Under the pieces are notes generated by a model. That model saw nothing but the letters and a program-made list of their open reading frames with translations. It did no database searches and was not told where the DNA came from. From contig JAILLA010000019.1 in assembly GCA_024693325.1 (NCBI GenBank), forward strand, positions 1-38,304: 38,304 nucleotides of DNA. The letters run 5' to 3'. This document shows positions 28,151 to 35,900 of the stretch, one piece after another. The translations under genes and the position numbers were made by a program. The DNA comes from Solobacterium sp. (GTDB lineage Bacteria > Bacillota_I > Bacilli_A > Erysipelotrichales > Erysipelotrichaceae). The first letter of the stretch is position 1. Each line of letters starts with the position of its first letter.

Positions 28151-30323
28151 ATATGAATCCGTAACGATCCTCGGAAAAGCTGTTCATATTATATTCAGGA
28201 ACGACACCACCATGTATACGGTGATGCGTTTTCGTCTGCACAATGAGACAGAAAAGATCATTACCGTGACCGGTCTGTTCCCGGCTGTCGACCTTGATAT
28301 TCTTTACAATATCACCGGACATTATGTCGAGCATCCCAGATACGGGATGCAGTTTGCCATGGAATCCTATGAGAAGCCTTTGCCGAATGAACGCGAAGGC
28401 ATCATTCGTTATCTGTCCGGCGTACAGTTTCCCGGCATCGGCAAAAAGACAGCGGAAAAGGTGGTTGATGAACTTGGTGAAGACTGCCTTGATCTGATCA
28501 AGGACGATCCGGATATCCTGAGAAGGATCAAAGAGCTGTCCGAAGAGAAGCGGCGTGTGATCTATGAAGGGATCATCCGTGATGATGACGGTATGAATGA
28601 ACTGGTGCAGTTCCTGAATGTACACGGGATCGGCATCAGGAACCTTGTGAGACTGAACAAGGCATATGGCAAAGAAGCCCTCAGCAAGCTTAAAGAAAAC
28701 CCGTACAGGGTGATCGATGAGTGTGACGGCTTCGGTTTTGCGACTGCCGACAAGATCGCCATGAGTCTCGGCTTCCGGGAAGACGATGACCGAAGACTGT
28801 ACGCGTATCTTGTTTCCTTGTGCATGGATCTGTGCACGTCCAGCGGAGACAGCTGGGTGGATGAGGAAACACTGCATGATACGTTTATGAAAAAGACTGC
28901 CGGTCTGTCCTGTGAATATGAGGATATCTTCCATCAGGCTCTTATCAACAGACGGATCGTCCAGGAAGAAGACCGTGTCTTTCCGGTGTCACAGTATGAC
29001 GCGGAAGAAGGGATCGCTTCATTCCTGAAGAACTTCCCGTTCAGCTACATTGATGAACCTGACATGGATATCCTTGAAAGCTATCTCGGTTCACTCGAAC
29101 AGGATATCCAGATCACTTATGACCAGAGCCAGAGAGACGCGATCATGGCTTTCTTTACCAATCCGTTCACCATCATTACAGGCGGTCCCGGTACCGGTAA
29201 GACGACTGTTGTCAGGGCGCTTGTGACGCTGTTCAGGATGATGTTTCAGGGAAGCACTGTTGTCTGTGCGGCACCTACGGGAAGAGCCGCAAAACGTCTT
29301 TCGCAGCTGACTGATACAGACAGTTCAACGATCCATGCGCTGTTGAAGTGGGATCTGGAAACAAATACATTCGGTGTCAATGAAGACGAGCCGCTGCTGG
29401 CAGACCTTGTGATCATCGATGAGTTTTCCATGGTCGATAACTGGCTGTTCTGGAATTTGCTGAAGGCATCTAAACGTGTCAAGAAGATCTGTGTCATCGG
29501 TGACGAAGACCAGCTTCCCAGCGTATCCTGCGGCTGTGTGCTGAGGGATCTCATTGAATCAGAGCGTTTCCCCCTGATCAGGCTGAACCACATCTACCGG
29601 CAGAAAGAGGGCAGTGATGTCATCGGACTGGCCCATCAGATCTCCGAGGGGTACGCGGATCTGTCAGCCTTCAGCAATGATGTCGTGTTCCTGGAAGCTG
29701 AAAAGTACCAGATCAGGGACGGCGTTGTTTCCATCGTTCAGAATGCCATCAGCAAAGGCTATGACATTGATCAGATCCAGGTACTGGCACCGATGTACGG
29801 CGGATCAGCAGGTATTGACGTCCTGAACAACGCCCTGCAGGAGGCGTTCAATCCGGCAGGCTTTGGAAAACGTCAGTTTAAATACGGATATATGGCATTC
29901 CGGGTAGGCGACAAGATCCTGCAGCTCAAGAACCAGCCGGATGATGATGTATTCAACGGTGATATCGGTATCCTGGAAGAGATCCTGCTGCCCAACGAAA
30001 CGGAAAACCACCAGCATGTCCTGATCGTGCGGTTCGAGGATATCTATGTGGAATATACCCCCGAGAACGTAGGCAACATTACCCTGGCATACTGCATCTC
30101 GGTCCATAAGTCACAGGGCTCGGAATATCCGATAGTCGTATTCCCGATCACTTCACAGCATACGATCATGCTGCAGAGAAAACTGATCTATACGGGTGTT
30201 ACAAGAGCCCGTCAGTCACTGGTGCTGATCGGAGAAAAGTACGCGTTTGAAAAGGGGATCGAAACAACAGAACGTCATATCAGAAGAACGTCTCTGAAAG
30301 AGCGATTAACAAAAGTGGAATAA
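28143..30323 (+). CDS. recD2: ATP-dependent DNA helicase RecD2
   Basis: The 726-residue protein has tandem HhH elements (FPGIGKKTAEKVVDELG at 97-112, GFGFATADKIAMSLG at 196-210). The superfamily 1B helicase part follows, with Walker A GGPGTGKT (347-354), Walker B IIDEFSM (D426, E427), motif III IGDEDQLPSV, and motifs V and VI HKSQGSEYP and YTGVTRARQSLVLIG. RecD2 unwinds 5'-3' and acts in repair without RecBC. The DEFSM of motif II replaces the more common DEASM. It ends the mnmA-recD2 operon. Confidence 0.95.
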   Translation: MSEYESVTILGKAVHIIFRNDTTMYTVMRFRLHNETEKIITVTGLFPAVDLDILYNITGHYVEHPRYGMQFAMESYEKPLPNEREGIIRYLSGVQFPGIGKKTAEKVVDELGEDCLDLIKDDPDILRRIKELSEEKRRVIYEGIIRDDDGMNELVQFLNVHGIGIRNLVRLNKAYGKEALSKLKENPYRVIDECDGFGFATADKIAMSLGFREDDDRRLYAYLVSLCMDLCTSSGDSWVDEETLHDTFMKKTAGLSCEYEDIFHQALINRRIVQEEDRVFPVSQYDAEEGIASFLKNFPFSYIDEPDMDILESYLGSLEQDIQITYDQSQRDAIMAFFTNPFTIITGGPGTGKTTVVRALVTLFRMMFQGSTVVCAAPTGRAAKRLSQLTDTDSSTIHALLKWDLETNTFGVNEDEPLLADLVIIDEFSMVDNWLFWNLLKASKRVKKICVIGDEDQLPSVSCGCVLRDLIESERFPLIRLNHIYRQKEGSDVIGLAHQISEGYADLSAFSNDVVFLEAEKYQIRDGVVSIVQNAISKGYDIDQIQVLAPMYGGSAGIDVLNNALQEAFNPAGFGKRQFKYGYMAFRVGDKILQLKNQPDDDVFNGDIGILEEILLPNETENHQHVLIVRFEDIYVEYTPENVGNITLAYCISVHKSQGSEYPIVVFPITSQHTIMLQRKLIYTGVTRARQSLVLIGEKYAFEKGIETTERHIRRTSLKERLTKVE

Positions 30324-30351
30324 CTAAAAATATTTTTTAGAATAAATAACT

Positions 30352-30398
30352 AAGTCTTGGACAATACATATTACGGGTGTATTGACCAGGACTTTTCT
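30352..30398 (+). terminator. Terminator after recD2
   Basis: AAGTCTTGG pairs with CCAGGACTT (one G-T) with an inner AATACA/TGTATT stem; a T-rich tract (TTTCTTC) follows. It separates the recD2 operon from the oxidoreductase operon. Confidence 0.75.
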
Positions 30399-30451
30399 TC
30401 TGCCAGGATGATTTGAAAACAAAATAAGAGTCAGATAATCACCCTTTAATT

Positions 30452-30467
30452 TGTAATTACATATAAT
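30452..30467 (+). promoter_or_regulatory. Promoter of the oxidoreductase operon with palindromic operator
   Basis: A perfect 10 bp palindrome TGTAATTACA (30452-30461) abuts TATAAT (30462-30467). The -35 is weak, so a repressor or activator at the palindrome may control it. The regulator is not encoded here. Confidence 0.45.
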
Positions 30468-30501
30468 GATTTTAAGGAATGACCTATTACTGGAGGTGTG
30501 T

Positions 30502-31647
30502 ATGAGAACAGCTGTGATCGGTGTCGGCATGATGGGAAGCAGATATGCAAACATGCTGCTGGAAGGAAAGATCAATGGACTGGAGCTGTGTGCTCTGACA
30601 AGAGTAAAAGAAGAATTCCGTAAGAAGCTCCCTAACGACTTTCCGATATATCAGAGTGCTGATGCTCTGTTTGAAGCCATTGAAGCAGGAAAAGAACAGA
30701 TCGATGCTGTGATCATTGCAACACCGCATTACTCACATGAAGCAATTGCACTGAGGGCATTTAGTAATCATATCCATGTACTCTGTGATAAACCTGCCGG
30801 AGTGTACAGCAGGCAGGCTGCCAATATGGAAGCTGCAGCTGAACAGTATCATTGTTCATATGGCATGATCTTCCACCAGCGGACATTCCCGGTATATCAG
30901 AAACTTCATGAACTTGTACAAAGCGGGATATACGGTCCCATCAAACGCGTCAGCTGGACAGTGACTGACTGGTACCGTACACAGGCTTATTATGATGCAG
31001 GTTCCTGGCGGGCAACATGGGATGGTGAAGGGGGCGGACTTCTGATCAACCAGGCACCTCATAACCTGGACCTTCTGCAGTGGATCTGCGGTATGCCTGA
31101 AAGCGTTCATGCATTCTGTCATGAAGGAAAATATCATGACATTGAAGTAGAGGATGATGTGACCATGTATATGGAATGGGCATCCGGGGCAACCGGAACA
31201 TTCATTTCTTCAACCGGAGAAGTACCGGGCATCAACCGTCTTGAGATCATGATGGAGGACGCAAAGATCGTCTGTGAAAAAGGAGTTCTGAAGATCGGTG
31301 AACTGGTACAGGAACTCGGTATGGAGGAAAGCGAATACCGCAGAACTTCACCGAATGGCTTTGCAAGAGCAGGCGGTACATGGAAAACACTGGAATTTGA
31401 GAAGCCTGAGAATCCTTATCTGATAGTCCTGCAGGCTTTTTCGGATGAAATAAACGGAACAGGAAAGAACATCGTTCCTGGTTCTGAAGGCAGAAACTCG
31501 CTCCTGATCGCCAATGCGGCCTATCTCTCTTCATGGACAGATCAGACAGTAAAACTGCCCTGTAAAAACACTGAAGAAGAACGTGAATTTGAAAAGCAGT
31601 TTGAAATGCATCTGGAACAGAAAAGAAGAGCAGGTAAAACAAAATGA
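30502..31647 (+). CDS. Gfo/Idh/MocA family oxidoreductase
   Basis: The start at ATG 30502 has a GGAGG ribosome site; earlier in-frame ATGs lie in the promoter. The 381-residue protein has a Rossmann GVGMMGSRYANML (7-20), the family motif as CDKPAG (Lys conserved), and the second-domain GGGLLINQAPHNLDLLQWIC with the catalytic-type His. These enzymes oxidise or reduce sugars, inositols or glycosides with NAD(P). The substrate cannot be read. It overlaps the second oxidoreductase gene as ATGA. Confidence 0.88.
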   Translation: MRTAVIGVGMMGSRYANMLLEGKINGLELCALTRVKEEFRKKLPNDFPIYQSADALFEAIEAGKEQIDAVIIATPHYSHEAIALRAFSNHIHVLCDKPAGVYSRQAANMEAAAEQYHCSYGMIFHQRTFPVYQKLHELVQSGIYGPIKRVSWTVTDWYRTQAYYDAGSWRATWDGEGGGLLINQAPHNLDLLQWICGMPESVHAFCHEGKYHDIEVEDDVTMYMEWASGATGTFISSTGEVPGINRLEIMMEDAKIVCEKGVLKIGELVQELGMEESEYRRTSPNGFARAGGTWKTLEFEKPENPYLIVLQAFSDEINGTGKNIVPGSEGRNSLLIANAAYLSSWTDQTVKLPCKNTEEEREFEKQFEMHLEQKRRAGKTK

Positions 31648-32696
31648 AGCAGCCTGTACGTTTTGCCATGATCGGTTCAGGATGGAGATCACTGTATTAT
31701 ATCAGGATCGCAAAGGCACTTCCTCAGTATTTTGAAGTATGCATGATGCTGTGCCGTACACAGGAAAAAGCGCAGTACATGTCAGAAACATATCATATTC
31801 CGGCATGTGTATCGGAAGAAGAAGTAGATTCTGCTGAACCTGATGTGATCGTTATTGCCGCAAAGAAGGAAGTCAATGCTGTATTAAGCATGCACTGGCT
31901 GGAAAAGGGATATACAGTACTGCAGGAAACTCCTGCAGGCATTGACAGAGAAACATTGGAACAGCTGATGAAAACAGGCGGAAAACTTGTCATCGCAGAA
32001 CAGTACCGCAGATATCCGGAATATACCGCAGTAAAGAAACTGCTGGAAACAGATCTGATCGGTAAGCCTGATCATCTGTATTTGTCACTTGCTCATGAAT
32101 ATCATGCGGCTTCGCTGATCCGTTACTTCCTTGATATCCTGGCAGGAACTCCGTTTGATGTTGTGACAAAACAATGGTCATTTCTGACTGCAGAGACATT
32201 GACCAGGTATGAACGGATCACTGACAGGCGGGTCTCACCGAAACAGAGAACAAGTGCATTGTTTACATATGAGGGAAACAAAGGTGCTGTTTATGATTTT
32301 GATTCCGAACAGTATCGTTCACCGATACGTTCTTCACATTTCCGCATTCAGGGAACGTGCGGTGAGATCTCCGACCAGACCGTCCGCTATCTGGACGATA
32401 ATAACCAGGCACAGACTGATCTGATCCATGTAATGTATCGTACGATCGAAACAGACGATCCCAATCCTAATCTTCATACAGTACGGGAGATCACGCAGAT
32501 CAGCTTCCGGGATCAGATATTGTATCAGCCGGTATTCGGGCTTTGTTCTTTAGCCCAGGATGAAACAGCGATCGCGTCCATACTGTATGACACAGCGATG
32601 TATGCCTCAGGAGAAGGGGAATCTCCTTATCCGCTTGCGGAAGCTATTGACGATGCACTCACAGCGATCCGGATGAAAGAATTCATCTGTGGATAA
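31644..32696 (+). CDS. Gfo/Idh/MocA family oxidoreductase with altered active-site motif
   Basis: The 350-residue protein has a Rossmann start (AMIGSGWRSLYYIRIAKAL), but its EKP motif reads LQETPAG, so the catalytic Lys is replaced by Thr. The HEYHAASLIRYFLDI region corresponds to the usual histidine helix. Substitution of the Lys suggests a changed or lost hydride-transfer chemistry, or a partner role for the preceding enzyme. Coupled by ATGA to the first gene; a terminator follows. Confidence 0.82.
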   Translation: MKQPVRFAMIGSGWRSLYYIRIAKALPQYFEVCMMLCRTQEKAQYMSETYHIPACVSEEEVDSAEPDVIVIAAKKEVNAVLSMHWLEKGYTVLQETPAGIDRETLEQLMKTGGKLVIAEQYRRYPEYTAVKKLLETDLIGKPDHLYLSLAHEYHAASLIRYFLDILAGTPFDVVTKQWSFLTAETLTRYERITDRRVSPKQRTSALFTYEGNKGAVYDFDSEQYRSPIRSSHFRIQGTCGEISDQTVRYLDDNNQAQTDLIHVMYRTIETDDPNPNLHTVREITQISFRDQILYQPVFGLCSLAQDETAIASILYDTAMYASGEGESPYPLAEAIDDALTAIRMKEFICG

Positions 32697-32735
32697 ACCA
32701 GTATCGTTTTCCGGAAAACAAGAACATGATCATAG

Positions 32736-32782
32736 AAGTCCCGATTCATGAAAGCATTGTGTTCATAACAGGGACTTTTTTA
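32736..32782 (+). terminator. Terminator of the oxidoreductase operon
   Basis: AAGTCCC (32736-32742) pairs with GGGACTT (32771-32777), with inner ATGAA/TTCAT, followed by a T run. Confidence 0.75.
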
Positions 32783-32810
32783 TCTGTTAAGGACCTGGAA
32801 TTACAGCAGA

Positions 32811-32824
32811 AAACACATGTGTTT
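32811..32824. promoter_or_regulatory. 14 bp perfect palindrome upstream of the surface-protein gene
   Basis: AAACACATGTGTTT reads the same on both strands. It lies about 90 bp upstream of the likely promoter at 32914 and could be a regulator site; no cognate regulator is in the window. Confidence 0.4.
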
Positions 32825-32913
32825 CAAATGAATAAAGAATGAAAAATTTTGACAATGCTGCAGTATTTTCCGGCTGATTTGAGGTGGGCAGTATATTAGC
32901 TGTTCAGATAGTT

Positions 32914-32922
32914 TGTTATAAT
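32914..32922 (+). promoter_or_regulatory. Extended -10 promoter of the surface-protein gene
   Basis: TG (32914-32915), one base, then TATAAT (32917-32922); about 58 bp of leader to the ATG at 32981, which has a GGGAGGAG ribosome site. Confidence 0.6.
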
Positions 32923-32980
32923 GTTTTCAGTTTTAGCCGATAGCCATATTACTTGTTCAGACTGGCTGGGAGGAGATTCT

Positions 32981-35900
32981 ATGTCACATAAGTCAAATCA
33001 TATTTTTTCAATGATCTTGGCATTTTTCATGTGTTTCAACAACATGGTCATGCCGGTATCAGCTGAAGGGGAGAGTGTTCCTGAAATAACGGAAGAACCG
33101 ACAGCTGAGATCGTACAGGAAGAAGCGTATTCAGAAGAAGAGACTCCTGTAGAGACGGAAAGCGTCATTGAAGAACAGGAAGAAGAATCGTCGTCTGAAA
33201 CGGAACCTGTTCCGGAAATTGAAACATATGAAGAGCCTGTTGAAGACGAAAATTCAGCGGAACAGGAACTTCAGAGTATTGAAGAACCTTCAGCAGAAGT
33301 CTCAGAGGAAGAACCTGTTGAGGAAAGTGAACCGGAACAGGAAGATGCTGAAGAAACGATCCTGTTTGCCGGTGAAACGGATCCTTCCCAGTTTACGACT
33401 GTTGATAATGCAGATGGTACTGTTTCCATCAAAATGTACAGTGGAACTGATACAGCAGTTGTCATCCCGTCAACGATCGATGGTAAAACAGTCACTGCCA
33501 TCTCTGATTATGCGTTCAACGGCAACTCAACAATTATAAGTGTTGAGATTCCGGGCAGTGTAAAAAGTATCGGCAGACAGGCATTTGAAAATGATTCAAA
33601 ACTGGAAACAGTCACATTGCATGAAGGCCTGACGACCATTGCAAATATGGCGTTCTCTTCATGCGCAAGTCTGAAAAATATCAACCTGCCTGATACATTA
33701 ACAACAATGGATGGCAGTATATTCAGGGAGTGTACAAGTCTTGAAAACATTTCACTTCCTGCAGGCTTAACGGAGATCGGTCAGAGTGCATTCTTAGGAT
33801 GCACCAGTCTGAATCGTGTTGTGATTCCAAACGGGGTGACCCAGATCAGCCTGTTCCTGTTCCAAAACTGCACCAGCCTTACAGAAGTATCAATTCCGGA
33901 TAGTGTTATAAGTATTGGTCAGGATGCTTTCAAGAACTGCTCAAGTCTTGCAAAGATCAACATTCCTTCAAGTGTTAAATCCATATCCGGTTTTTCCGGA
34001 TGCACAAGTCTGAAAACTGCCGGACCGGTCGGAAGCGGTAAGAATATCGAGATCGAGTATACCGATACGTTCTCCGATATGTATATGACTTCCGGGTTAT
34101 TCGCTAACCTGACTGAGATCACGATCGGCAATAACGTAAAAACGATCGCTCAGAATGCCTTTAAGAGGTGTCCTCTTACCAACATTGTGATCCCGGACAG
34201 TGTAACTAAGATTGGAAATCAAGCTTTCTTCGAAAGTACCAATCTTACAAAGGTCATCGTTCCCGGCAGCGTTACATCTATGGGCAACCAGGCATTCTAT
34301 AACTGCACAGGTCTGAAAACAGCAGGGCCGATTGGCAGCGGCGCAAATATTGAGTTCGGCTGGACACAAGAATTGCCGTATGGAGCATTCTATTACGCAA
34401 ACTATCTGACCAGTGTCACGATTCCGGACGGGATCAAGACGATCGGAAGAGCAGCCTTCCTGAATTGCCATAATCTGGTCAGCGTGTCAATTCCAGACAG
34501 TGTAACAACGATTTCTGATAACGCATTTGATACGTGCAAAAGCCTGACGGACATTTCTATTCCCGACAGTGTAACGAATCTTAGTCAAAGGGTATTCCAG
34601 AATTGCGAAAAACTCGTTAATGTCAGAATGCCTCAGAATATCTCAAAGCTTGGTCAATATACATTTTCCGGCTGCAGCAGCTTGAAGAGCATCGTTGTCC
34701 CTGAAGGTGTAACAGAAATTGATCAGAATGCATTTTATAAATGCACAAGTCTGACAGATGTATCTCTGCCTGACAGTCTGAATCATATGTATGCAAGCGT
34801 GTTTGCTGAATGCACCAGTCTGGAAACACTGGAATTCCCAAAATCTATGTCGGAAGGGTTTGCGGGCTATACATTCCAGAACTGCACGAATCTGAAAAAA
34901 GTCGTCTGGCCGCTTGATTTCACATATATTCCGGTGCAGACATTCCAAAACTGCGTCAGCCTGACGGATATCAATCTGAGTCATATCAAAACGATCGGCA
35001 GTTCTGCTTTTGAAGGATGCACGAGTCTTGAAACTGTGGACGCAGAAAGTATCAGGGAACTTGGTACGGGTGCTTTTGCCGGATGCAGTTCATTAAAGAA
35101 GGTTTCATTTATACAATTCAGTACAGGGTATTACGGCAATGATGTATATGCCTCAAAGATCGCTTCAAATCTTTTCAAGGACTGCACCAGCCTGAAAGAA
35201 CTGTATTTTGAAGTACCTGAAAATGTGTTTAACGGAAATAACAAATTTATAGTCGATGCAGGCGCATTCACAAATTGTCCTGATCATATGACGATCCATT
35301 TCTTCGGAGGTTCAGATCAATGGGCGAATAAGACTGTTAATTCCGGTAATGAACCTCTGGAAACAGCAAATATCATTTATGAAGGATCCGCTCAAAGCAT
35401 TTCGATCGATAAAACCTCATACAGTGTCGGTGTTGGCGGAAGTATAACGATCGGACATTCAAAAACACCGGGCAGCTATTCCGAAGATTATCTGATCTGG
35501 GAAAGCAATAGACCGGAGATCGCATATGTCGACAAGAATGGTGTTGTGACCGGTATCTCGGAAGGAACAGCAACCATCACGCTGTCAGTCCCTAACAGCA
35601 CATTAATCAAATCCTGCACGGTGAAAGTAGGGGCAGTACATGCTGAAGGGATCTCCATCGCACCGGCAGCTGATACAGTATCGGTCGGCAATACAGTCGA
35701 TCTCGATCCCGTATTTGAACCGGAGAACGCGGTAAACAAGAGAGTCACATGGAAATCAAGTGATACCGGAATCGCGACAGTCGACAGCAATGGTGTCGTT
35801 ACAGGTGTCAGCGTCGGGACTGTTACGATCACAGTAACTGCCGAAGACGGAGGATTCACAGCTTTCAAGACCATGACAGTGATCAATCCTGTTACCGGAA

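Noticed and set aside
28110..28934. Reverse-strand frame of 274 codons across mnmA/recD2
   Set aside because: Antisense to two confirmed conserved genes, with no promoter or domain of its own.
32849..32854. TTGACA upstream of the surface-protein gene as a promoter -35
   Set aside because: No -10 at 16-18 bp; the extended -10 at 32914 is too far away, so the hexamer appears to be chance.
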